DNA of 7,066 bases from contig CAJULV010000104.1 in the NCBI GenBank assembly GCA_910587555.1, positions 1 through 7,066 of the forward strand, given 5' to 3'. The translations under genes and the position numbers were made by a program. The notes beneath the pieces are model-generated. The model was not told the DNA's origin, searched no databases, and worked only from the letters and a program-made list of their open reading frames with translations. This document shows, piece after piece, positions 1 through 5,037 of the stretch. The stretch's first letter is position 1. The number at the start of each line of letters is the position of its first letter. The stretch comes from an uncultured Acetatifactor sp. (GTDB lineage Bacteria > Bacillota > Clostridia > Lachnospirales > Lachnospiraceae).

Positions 1-113
1 TACCGTTTTATTTTGGAATTTTCAGGGTTGCATTACTGTTCATTTGTCAAGGTTCCGAATTCGCACAGCCGATCATTCAGCCTGTGTCTCAGCGACTTTT
101 TCTCAATCGCTAA
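1..113. other. Gene-free left edge, unidentified
   Basis: This stretch follows the 3' end of tRNA-Ser(GGA) on the transcribed strand. I see no open frame with a ribosome binding site and no intrinsic terminator with a U-tract. On the minus strand there is a weak 5-bp hairpin (GCGAT/GTCGC around 93-111), then a stretch containing GAACCTTGACAAATGAACAG. That stretch has the general look of leader or spacer sequences near clostridial rRNA operons, or of the end of a mobile element, but I cannot assign it. The TTGACA inside it has no matching -10 at 16-18 bases. Confidence 0.3.
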
Positions 114-202
114 CGGAGAAGGAGGGATTTGAACCCTCGCGCCGCTATTAACGACCTGCACCCTTTCCAGGGGTGTCCCTTCGGCCTCTTGGGTACTTCT
201 CC
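114..202 (-). tRNA. tRNA-Ser, anticodon GGA
   Basis: The reverse strand folds as a complete class II (long variable arm) tRNA of 89 nt. The acceptor stem is GGAGAAG with CTTCTCC. The D stem is CCC/GGG. The anticodon stem is CACCC/GGGTG around the loop CTGGAAA, giving anticodon GGA, which reads UCC and UCU. A long variable arm follows, then a T arm GAGGG-TTCAAAT-CCCTC. The discriminator is G, as expected for serine. The bases after it are TTA, so CCA is not encoded and must be added after 3' trimming, the usual RNase Z route. It lies 59 bp downstream of tRNA-Ser(UGA), has no promoter of its own that I can see, and is probably co-transcribed with it. Confidence 0.97.
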
Positions 203-261
203 AAGTGAGCAGAATCTCTGTTCTATATTTCATTGTCGGGGCGCTCTTGCCTGTCCCTGAG

Positions 262-347
262 CGGAGAGAGTGGGATTCGAACCCACGCGCCCTTGCGGAC
301 AAACGGTTTTCAAGACCGCCTCGTTATGACCACTTCGATATCTCTCC
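262..347 (-). tRNA. tRNA-Ser, anticodon UGA
   Basis: The reverse strand folds as an 86-nt class II tRNA. The acceptor stem is GGAGAGA with TCTCTCC. A three-pair D stem TCG/CGA is followed by an anticodon stem GCGGT/ACCGT (one G-U pair) around loop CTTGAAA, giving anticodon UGA, which reads UCA and other UCN codons. The variable arm has stem GTCC/GGGC with a GCAA loop, and the T arm is GTGGG-TTCGAAT-CCCAC. The discriminator is G. The following bases are CTC, so CCA is not encoded. It is the first gene after the strong promoter at 388-416; about 33 nt of 5' leader would be removed by RNase P. It reads UCN codons, so it is not expected to be a t6A substrate. Confidence 0.97.
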
Positions 348-387
348 ATGTGTTGCTGTCTTTCGCTGTTCCCTGACGGCAAAAGTT

Positions 388-416
388 ATTCTACCAAAAA
401 ACCTTTTTTCTGTCAA
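388..416 (-). promoter_or_regulatory. Strong sigma-A type promoter of the tRNA-Ser pair
   Basis: On the minus strand a perfect -35 hexamer TTGACA (411-416) and a near-perfect -10 hexamer TAGAAT (388-393) are separated by exactly 17 bases. Initiation would fall near position 381, about 33 nt before the mature 5' end of tRNA-Ser(UGA). The spacer is odd: it holds a palindrome of six A, GG, six T. A-tracts lie directly upstream. It is the best match to consensus in the window and fits a gene that must be highly transcribed. Confidence 0.88.
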
Positions 417-420
417 CTAC

Positions 421-450
421 TTTTTTACATTTTTTTCAAATTTTTTTCAA
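421..450 (-). promoter_or_regulatory. Phased A-tracts, probable UP element
   Basis: Immediately upstream of the tRNA promoter are three A-tracts on the minus strand (six A at 421-426, seven at 430-436, seven at 441-447). Two of them sit in a perfect 11-bp tandem repeat, TTGAAAAAAAT (429-439 and 440-450). Tract centres are about 10-11 bp apart, one helical turn. Such tracts bend DNA and, upstream of rRNA and tRNA promoters, act as contact sites for the alpha C-terminal domain of RNA polymerase. The role here is inferred from position and spacing. Confidence 0.6.
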
Positions 451-497
451 GCCGCTTTTTTCGGCACTTTCAGCCGCCTTCCAGCCGTCTTTTCGCC

Positions 498-1253
498 TTA
501 TCGCTCCTGCCCATATTTTCCGGAGCGAAGAAAACCCTCCGCTATAACAAGGTCCTCCGGAGTCGTAATCTTTATATTGTCATAGGACGCCCGGACCAGT
601 TTCACCTTCGTATCCGTATAAAGTTCGACTACACCTGCATCATCAGTCACCCGAATTCCCCGTCCCTGCATTTTCTCCCACGCTTCCAGAAGTTTCCCGT
701 ATGCCTCTCTGACCAGCGCCGTATCGAATACCTGCGGCGTCTGAATACTCCAAAGCAGGTTTCTGTCCGGTGTCACGGCGGCGAATCCTTCTCCGTCCGC
801 AATCTTAATCGTATCCTTGACCGGAACGGCCGCCACACAGGCATGGTACTGCCGCACCGCTTCATAAGTGTGCCGCAGTATATTCTCTGTCAGAAAAGGC
901 CTGGCGCCGTCATGAATGAACACATAGCCGTCGTGATTGGGAATCCGAAGAACCGTCTCCATGCTCCCAAGGGCATTGGCTACGGAAAAGTACCTCTCCG
1001 TTCCGCCCGCGATGACGGCATCTACTTTATGAAAACCGTATTTTTCCACAACTTCACGGCACATATAGGGGATGTCCCCCTCCCCGGTAACCAAAATACA
1101 GTCGTCTATGAGCCGCGACTCTTCCACAGCCCTGAGCGCATACCAGATTAACGGTTTTCCCCCCAGTTCCATAAACTGCTTCGCTACCCGGCTGTTCATA
1201 CGGCTTCCGCTTCCGGCCGCCAATATGATTGCCGTACATCGTTTTCTCCCCAT
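498..1253 (-). CDS. ispD: 2-C-methyl-D-erythritol 4-phosphate cytidylyltransferase
   Basis: Cytosolic enzyme of the non-mevalonate (MEP) isoprenoid pathway. It joins CTP and methylerythritol 4-phosphate to give CDP-methylerythritol and pyrophosphate. The 251-residue protein is slightly longer than the usual 225-240. Visible family motifs: the nucleotide-binding loop LAAGSGSRM (11-19), Lys25 in VAKQF, GGTERYFSV (83-91), HDGARPF (114-120), KDTIK (146-150), TPDRNLLW (161-168), QTPQ (171-174), TDDAG (203-207) and the C-terminal NIKITTPEDL (226-235). ERYFSV replaces the commoner ERxxSV wording without losing the Arg. The ATG is preceded by GGGAAGGGAAAGCTT, a good ribosome binding site. It lies 152 bp after tsaD in the same direction, with no clear promoter in the gap, so it may be read through from the upstream genes. 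The next unit is the tRNA pair with its own promoter; no convincing intrinsic terminator follows the TAA stop. Confidence 0.96.
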   Translation of the reverse strand: MGRKRCTAIILAAGSGSRMNSRVAKQFMELGGKPLIWYALRAVEESRLIDDCILVTGEGDIPYMCREVVEKYGFHKVDAVIAGGTERYFSVANALGSMETVLRIPNHDGYVFIHDGARPFLTENILRHTYEAVRQYHACVAAVPVKDTIKIADGEGFAAVTPDRNLLWSIQTPQVFDTALVREAYGKLLEAWEKMQGRGIRVTDDAGVVELYTDTKVKLVRASYDNIKITTPEDLVIAEGFLRSGKYGQER

Positions 1254-1300
1254 AAGCTTTCCCTTCCCGGCGCTGCCAGTTTCCTCCGCATTTATTTTCC

Positions 1301-1364
1301 CCGCGGCAGATACCGCGAATCCCCTCAGTACAGCCCCGTGTAAACCGAACCGCGGCAGATACCG
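1301..1364. repeat. Short GC-rich direct repeat with hairpin, ispD leader
   Basis: The 152-bp gap between tsaD and ispD holds an exact 15-base direct repeat, CCGCGGCAGATACCG, at 1301-1315 and 1350-1364. The copy nearer ispD can fold into a 5-bp stem CGCGG/CCGCG (1302-1317) with a 6-base loop; the other copy keeps only three pairs. No U-tract follows, so it is not an intrinsic terminator. A similar CGCGG/CCGCG hairpin lies ahead of tsaB (5832-5845). Function unknown. I see no promoter or gene in the rest of 1254-1405. Confidence 0.6.
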
Positions 1365-1405
1365 GACAGGGAACTTCCGAATATGAAAGCAAGCCCATTC
1401 TGCGC

Positions 1406-2431
1406 CTACAGCTTCAGATTCGGCACTGCGTTCAGCTCAAAGCCGCTGCGGATTCCCCTGATGTATTCATAATAGCCTGCTGCCCCAATCATGGCCGCAT
1501 TGTCCGTACACAGCTGCGGAGGCGGGCAGTAAAACCCGATCTTTCTCTTCGCACACTCCCGTTCAAACGCCCCCCGCAGGGACGAGTTGGACGCAACGCC
1601 CCCCGCAATGGCAAATCTGTCGTATCCGAATTCCTTCACGGCATGAAGCGAATGTTCCACCAGAACATCCACCACGGACTTCTGGAAGGATGCCGCAACA
1701 TCCGCCTGGGAATAGCCCTCCCCCTTCATCTGGCATGAATTCAGATAATTCAGCACGGCGGACTTCAAACCGCTGAAGCTGAAGTCATATTCGTTTTCCG
1801 CCACTTTTGCCCTGGGAAAAGAGATGGCATCCGGGTTACCCTCCCTGGAAACCCTGTCGATTTTCGGCCCTCCCGGATAACCCAGGCCGATCGCTCTCGC
1901 CACCTTGTCAAATGCCTCCCCTGCCGCGTCGTCCCTGGTCCTGCCGATAATCTCATACTCTCCGTAATCTCTCACCAACACAAGATGGGAATGCCCGCCG
2001 GACGCCACCAGGCAAACGAAAGGAGGCTCCAGCTCTTCATACGCAATATAGTTTGCGCTGATATGGCCGCTGATATGATGAACCCCCACCAGCGGTATCC
2101 CCGCGGCGAAGCTGATTGCCTTCGCCTCCGCCACTCCCACCAGCAGCGCCCCTACCAGCCCCGGGCCGTAAGTCACGGCAATCGCCGTAATATCCTGCAG
2201 CGTAACGCCGGCCTGTTTCAGGGCTTCCTCTATTACCTGATTGATTTTTTCGATATGTTTCCTGGATGCGATTTCCGGCACCACGCCCCCATACCGGGTG
2301 TGCAGGGCAATCTGTGTGTAAATAACATTTGACAGCACCTTTCTGCCGTTTTTTACCACAGAAGCTGCTGTCTCATCACAGGAAGTCTCAATGGCAAGCA
2401 TCAAGACATCATTTGCGTTATCTCTTTCCAA
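1406..2431 (-). CDS. tsaD: tRNA N6-adenosine threonylcarbamoyltransferase TsaD
   Basis: Catalytic subunit that transfers the threonylcarbamoyl group from threonylcarbamoyl-AMP to A37 of tRNAs reading ANN codons, working with TsaB and TsaE in the cytoplasm. The 341-residue length is normal for the family. An ASKHA fold is evident: LAIETSCDETAA (12-23), GGVVPEIASRKH (48-59), TYGPGLVGAL (87-96), the metal-binding HHISGH with His119 and His123 spaced as in the family, ASGGHSHL (143-150), DDAAGEAFDKVAR (167-179), FSFSGLKSA (217-225), IAGGVASNS (275-283) and CTDNAAM with Asp310, the third metal ligand. The start chosen is TTG at 2431, because GGGAAG lies about 9-10 bases upstream and relatives usually carry a few residues before LAIE. 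The alternative ATG at 2401 has no good ribosome binding site. The gene follows the signal-anchored protein gene by 104 bp of structured sequence and precedes ispD. Confidence 0.97.
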   Translation of the reverse strand: MERDNANDVLMLAIETSCDETAASVVKNGRKVLSNVIYTQIALHTRYGGVVPEIASRKHIEKINQVIEEALKQAGVTLQDITAIAVTYGPGLVGALLVGVAEAKAISFAAGIPLVGVHHISGHISANYIAYEELEPPFVCLVASGGHSHLVLVRDYGEYEIIGRTRDDAAGEAFDKVARAIGLGYPGGPKIDRVSREGNPDAISFPRAKVAENEYDFSFSGLKSAVLNYLNSCQMKGEGYSQADVAASFQKSVVDVLVEHSLHAVKEFGYDRFAIAGGVASNSSLRGAFERECAKRKIGFYCPPPQLCTDNAAMIGAAGYYEYIRGIRSGFELNAVPNLKL

Positions 2432-2453
2432 TTCTGCCGTTCTTCCCTTCTGC

Positions 2454-2505
2454 CATGCCGTATCAGCGGGCGTTCCCGTTTCCCTCCCGCCTGCACCGCG
2501 GCATG
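2454..2505 (-). promoter_or_regulatory. Structured RNA in the tsaD leader
   Basis: On the transcribed strand a perfect 7-bp outer stem CATGCCG/CGGCATG (arms 2499-2505 and 2454-2460) encloses a 5x3 internal loop. An inner stem CA-GCGGG/CCCGCTG with one bulged G and a 15-base purine-rich loop closes it. The structure ends 3-5 bases before the purine-rich ribosome binding site of tsaD. No U-tract follows, so it is not an intrinsic terminator. It could protect the mRNA, mark a processing site or tune translation; only the base pairing is observed. Confidence 0.55.
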
Positions 2506-2535
2506 AACCTTACTGTAAAAATCCTGTATCCGCCC

Positions 2536-3111
2536 TTACTGCGGATTTACATTTTCGGCCAAATCCCAGCCGTAAATTTTCCAGCGCCTGTTTTCGTCGC
2601 GGCGCAGCAGGAAAATTGTCTCCGTGGGATTGCTCTTGCCCTTTTCAATCACCGTGTAATTACACTGAATCCTGGCAAATTCATAACCGTCTTCCTTAAA
2701 AGTGTCCACATTGACACTGGAAGCCACCGATATGGATATCATTTTATTCTCTGAGGTGCGGAAAGAAGCCACCTCCGATTTCAGCTGCAGCAGGTTCATC
2801 TCTTCCTCGTTGTTTTCCAGCAAATCCGCGTCATAAAGCTCTCTGGCACGCAGCCCGAGCAGTTCCAGTTCCTCATCCGTGCATTCGCTATTATAGAGGC
2901 ATTTCTGTATATCCATATAGTATTTTACCACTTCCCTCACCGTGGAAGGGTAGTCGTTGCGCATATCCCGGTTCAGGACCAGCTGCGTCTCCGTCATCTT
3001 CGCATCGGAATCCATTTTCCTGGATCTTCCGGATAAATAGGCATAATACCCCACTATGCCCGCAATCAGCACGATAAATATAATGGTTATCCTCAACGTA
3101 GATTTCTTCAT
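2536..3111 (-). CDS. Signal-anchored protein of unknown function
   Basis: A 191-residue protein I cannot assign to a characterised family. Residues 2-7 carry Lys and Arg, followed by one hydrophobic segment (about 8-27). That predicts a single N-terminal membrane anchor or uncleaved signal, with the remainder outside the membrane; no lipobox cysteine is seen. Residues about 55-115 are acidic and probably helical (DYPSTVREVVKYYMDIQK, then a Glu-rich stretch). Residues 120-185 look like beta strands ending in FLLRRDENRRWKIYGWDLAE, a layout seen in NTF2-like extracytoplasmic domains; this is only a resemblance. Two cysteines (71 and 77) lie close together. The ATG has a strong site, AGGGGG, seven bases upstream, and it starts 11 bp after the RNase Z stop, so the two are surely co-transcribed. 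Its link to tRNA processing is unknown. Confidence 0.85.
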   Translation of the reverse strand: MKKSTLRITIIFIVLIAGIVGYYAYLSGRSRKMDSDAKMTETQLVLNRDMRNDYPSTVREVVKYYMDIQKCLYNSECTDEELELLGLRARELYDADLLENNEEEMNLLQLKSEVASFRTSENKMISISVASSVNVDTFKEDGYEFARIQCNYTVIEKGKSNPTETIFLLRRDENRRWKIYGWDLAENVNPQ

Positions 3112-3122
3112 ATGCCCGCCCC

Positions 3123-4034
3123 CTATTCCTCATCAAACTTCAGCTCAATCGTCCTTCCGTCCCTGGCTGCCGCCGTACCCGGAAAAATCTTCCTCACATC
3201 CCCCAGATAATCCTCCGGCCGCATCAGGGAAGGGCTGTAATGTGTCAGCCACAGTTCAGGCACGCCGGAGGCTTTGGCGATCCTGGCGGCTTCATACATG
3301 GTCATATGCCTGTTTTCCCTGGCCTTTGCCAGCTTATCCGGTTCCCCGTACATGCCTTCCAGTATCAGCAGGTCCGCTCCCCGGGCGTTTTCGGTGATGG
3401 CGTCCACCGGCCTGGAATCCGTACAGTATGTCACCTTTAACCCCTTCCGCGGCGGCCCCAGTACCATATCCGGCGTATATACATTGTCACCCTCCGCACA
3501 TTCCTCCCCCTTCTGCAGCCGGCTCCACAGCTTCATCGGAATCCCCCGGTCCATGGCACGCTCACGGTCAAAACGCCCCGCTCTTTCCACCGTCATGGAA
3601 TAGCCATAGCATACCACGCTGTGACAAACCCGGAACGCTGTGATATGAAAGCCTTCAAAGGAAAAAATCTGTTCGTCTTCCGTTATTTCCCGGCATTGTA
3701 CCTCAAAGGGAAGCTCCGGGGCAATGGTTCTCAAGGCAGTGACTACTCTGGTCAATCCCTTCGGCCCTATCAGCAGAAGCGGTTCCTTCCGCTCGGCGTT
3801 TCCCATGGTGAGAAGCATCCCGGGCAAACCGCTGATATGGTCGGCATGGTAGTGAGTAAAGCAGATAATATCGATGGGATTGGGACTCCAGCCTTTTTCC
3901 CGCATAGCAATCTGGGTACCTTCCCCGCAGTCAATCAATATGCTCTTTCCATTATAACGCAGCATCAGCGACGTGAGCCACCGATATGGCAGCGGCATCA
4001 TGCCCCCTGTCCCTAACAGGCATACATCCAGCAT
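3123..4034 (-). CDS. rnz: Ribonuclease Z (tRNA 3' processing endonuclease)
   Basis: Zinc-dependent metallo-beta-lactamase-fold endonuclease that cuts tRNA precursors just after the discriminator base, so that CCA can be added. The 303 residues are typical of the short (RNase Z-S) form. Visible: the strand LLGTGG (6-11); IDCGEGTQ (34-41); the metal motif HYHADH (61-66) with the family's extra Asp65; His138 in CHSV; an exosite-arm-like region (about 150-195) with RGIP and GPPRKG; Asp206 in TDSRP; His243 in RHMT; and His265 in THYSP. All metal ligands are present. The usual GDTR motif reads TDSRP here, as I recall for related clostridial proteins. The ATG has AGAGGG five bases upstream. It lies 129 bp after the small cysteine protein gene and 11 bp before the anchored protein gene. 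Both tRNAs in this window lack CCA and so are natural substrates. Other MBL hydrolases are possible but the arm and ligand set favour RNase Z. Confidence 0.92.
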   Translation of the reverse strand: MLDVCLLGTGGMMPLPYRWLTSLMLRYNGKSILIDCGEGTQIAMREKGWSPNPIDIICFTHYHADHISGLPGMLLTMGNAERKEPLLLIGPKGLTRVVTALRTIAPELPFEVQCREITEDEQIFSFEGFHITAFRVCHSVVCYGYSMTVERAGRFDRERAMDRGIPMKLWSRLQKGEECAEGDNVYTPDMVLGPPRKGLKVTYCTDSRPVDAITENARGADLLILEGMYGEPDKLAKARENRHMTMYEAARIAKASGVPELWLTHYSPSLMRPEDYLGDVRKIFPGTAAARDGRTIELKFDEE

Positions 4035-4053
4035 ATTTTCCCTCTTTCTTAAA

Positions 4054-4066
4054 TCCCGGATCGGGA
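4054..4066 (-). other. Triloop hairpin ahead of the rnz ribosome binding site
   Basis: A perfect 5-bp stem TCCCG/CGGGA closes a 3-base loop and ends about 8 bases before the AGAGGG ribosome binding site of rnz. It is too short to call functional from sequence alone. Confidence 0.35.
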
Positions 4067-4087
4067 GGATACAGCGCGGATAAGGCG

Positions 4088-4106
4088 AAAAAACGACGCT
4101 TGCGTC
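4088..4106 (-). terminator. Weak intrinsic terminator-like hairpin before rnz
   Basis: On the transcribed strand GACG-CAAG-CGTC, a 4-bp stem with a tetraloop, is followed by G and six T. It sits about 60 bases after the stop of the small cysteine protein gene. The short stem makes termination partial at best. The same stretch offers TTGACG as a possible -35 with a poor -10 (CCTTAT) 17 bases on, so it might instead be a weak promoter for rnz. The remainder of the 129-bp gap (4035-4163) is GC-rich and contains no gene. Confidence 0.3.
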
Positions 4107-4163
4107 AAAGCAAAATCGGCGGCGCCTCCGGCCGGGAACCTTGGGGGACAGGGTGAATCCGTC

Positions 4164-4412
4164 TCACATCAGTTCCGTATCTTCCGTCTCCTCCACTTCC
4201 ACGGCAAATCCCGCTGTCAGTTTATCGTAGCAATCCTCGCATAAATCAAAATGATGTCTTGTGCCGTCCTTCCGGCTGAAATATCCGAAAACGGCATCCC
4301 CGCCGAAGCAAAACTCCTTCAGATTTCCGTTTTCCACTTTTAAAGTCCTGCCGCATTGATTGCAGACTGCATGAATCAGTTTTCTCTCCTGTCCCTCTCC
4401 GTATTTACGCAT
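4164..4412 (-). CDS. Small four-cysteine (zinc-ribbon-like) protein, unknown function
   Basis: An 82-residue soluble protein of unknown function. Two CxxC knuckles, Cys17-Cys20 (CNQC) and Cys58-Cys61 (CEDC), are separated by 37 residues and would together make one tetrahedral zinc site, as in zinc-ribbon or treble-clef-like small domains. Cys35 and the pair His53-His54 lie between them. The section FGYFSRKDGTRHHFDLCEDCYDKL (about 42-65) is the most distinctive. The acidic tail (EVEETEDTE) is probably disordered. The ATG has a strong site, GGAGGG, eight bases upstream, and a -10-like TATAAT plus a leader hairpin lie in the 140-bp gap before it, so it may open a separate transcript that continues into rnz. 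I believe similar proteins occur in related clostridia, but I cannot name a family. Confidence 0.85.
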   Translation of the reverse strand: MRKYGEGQERKLIHAVCNQCGRTLKVENGNLKEFCFGGDAVFGYFSRKDGTRHHFDLCEDCYDKLTAGFAVEVEETEDTELM

Positions 4413-4437
4413 ACTTTTCTCCCTCCATGCATATACT

Positions 4438-4464
4438 GGCCATAACAGTCATTCCGTCATGGCC
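4438..4464 (-). promoter_or_regulatory. 9-bp leader hairpin before the four-cysteine protein gene
   Basis: On the transcribed strand GGCCATGAC pairs with GTTATGGCC over nine bases with one G-U pair, around a 9-base loop. It lies between the -10-like site (4509-4514) and the GGAGGG ribosome binding site, about 10 bases before the latter. No U-tract follows. It could stabilise the mRNA or affect initiation. Confidence 0.5.
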
Positions 4465-4508
4465 ACGTCACATTGTAATCACAGCCGCTCTGCATCCGAG
4501 CCACCACC

Positions 4509-4514
4509 ATTATA
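4509..4514 (-). promoter_or_regulatory. Possible internal promoter (-10 TATAAT)
   Basis: In the AT-rich part of the 140-bp gap after rimI, the minus strand has a perfect TATAAT. The region 16-18 bases upstream offers only a poor -35 (ATGAAT at 16, GATGAA at 17) and there is no extended -10 TG. If used, it would start RNA near 4502 with a leader of about 90 nt for the four-cysteine protein gene and downstream rnz. Confidence 0.4.
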
Positions 4515-4552
4515 CTAAAAATATACGTAAATTCATCTGGTATTTGTTGGAA

Positions 4553-4996
4553 TCATATTTTTCTGCGCCACATAATCATGGCGTCTTCTCTTGGTTTTTC
4601 GTAAAAACCCGGGCGAATTCCCTCGGATCGGAAACCTGCTTTTTCATAAATATGGATGGCCGCCCCATTGCTGACACGAACTTCCAGTGTAAAGGCCTCC
4701 ACACCCTGGGCCTCCCCCCTGGCAATCAGTTCCTCAAGCATGGCCTGGCCGATTCCCCTGCCTCTGTACTGGCCTGCCACCACCACATTGTCGATATCTG
4801 CTTCATTGCAGATAACGGTATAACCGCAGCAGCCCACAGGACACCCGTCCGCAAGCGCTACAAGGTAAAAACAATAGGAACGCTCCAGCAGTCCCTGAAA
4901 ATCCTTCTTTGACCAGGGCATGGAGAACGCTTCCGCCTCCACCTCCGCCAGTGCCTCTATATCCTCTTCCCGCAATTCCCTGATTTCAACCTGCAT
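4553..4996 (-). CDS. rimI: RimI-type protein N-acetyltransferase
   Basis: GNAT-fold acetyltransferase of 147 residues, the normal length for RimI. RimI enzymes acetylate the N-terminal alpha-amino group of ribosomal protein bS18 and some other proteins, using acetyl-CoA. Motifs: REDIEALAEVEAEAF-like start (about 9-24), the strand ADIDNVVV (66-73) leading to the acetyl-CoA pyrophosphate loop QYRGRGIG (76-83), FTLEVRVSN (102-110) with Glu105 at the position of the catalytic glutamate, IYEKAGF (116-122) with Tyr117 as general acid, and a C-terminal strand DAMIMWRR. The ATG has GGAG five bases upstream. It starts 41 bp after tsaB and is almost certainly co-transcribed with it; tsaB-rimI-tsaD order is common in bacteria, and family knowledge rather than this sequence assigns the substrate. 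A broader GNAT specificity cannot be excluded. Confidence 0.93.
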   Translation of the reverse strand: MQVEIRELREEDIEALAEVEAEAFSMPWSKKDFQGLLERSYCFYLVALADGCPVGCCGYTVICNEADIDNVVVAGQYRGRGIGQAMLEELIARGEAQGVEAFTLEVRVSNGAAIHIYEKAGFRSEGIRPGFYEKPREDAMIMWRRKI

Positions 4997-5037
4997 AAAC
5001 GCTCCAATATCTATTTCGGCAGAATCTCCCGAAAAAA

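Noticed and set aside
33..302. An 89-codon frame on the minus strand
   Set aside because: It runs across both tRNA genes and has no ribosome binding site.
430..497. A terminator for ispD
   Set aside because: Short GCCG/CGGC stems exist, but on the transcribed strand they are followed by A-runs and not T-runs.
348..1151. A 267-codon open frame on the plus strand
   Set aside because: It lies opposite ispD and the tRNA promoter, has low-complexity basic sequence without recognisable motifs, and ispD carries full family motifs on the other strand.
1054..1398. A 114-codon minus-strand frame starting in the tsaD-ispD gap
   Set aside because: It overlaps the ispD start in another frame and shows no family features; the GGGGAG before an internal ATG belongs to the ispD coding sequence.
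2418..2456. A 12-residue leader peptide overlapping the tsaD start
   Set aside because: Its ATG sits inside the 3' arm of the leader hairpin with no ribosome binding site, so it is more simply a chance frame.
4079..4093. A 13-base match (GATAAGGCGAAAA) to the region around the ispD stop on the opposite strand
   Set aside because: A 13-mer shared by chance in a window of this size, counting both strands, is expected about once.
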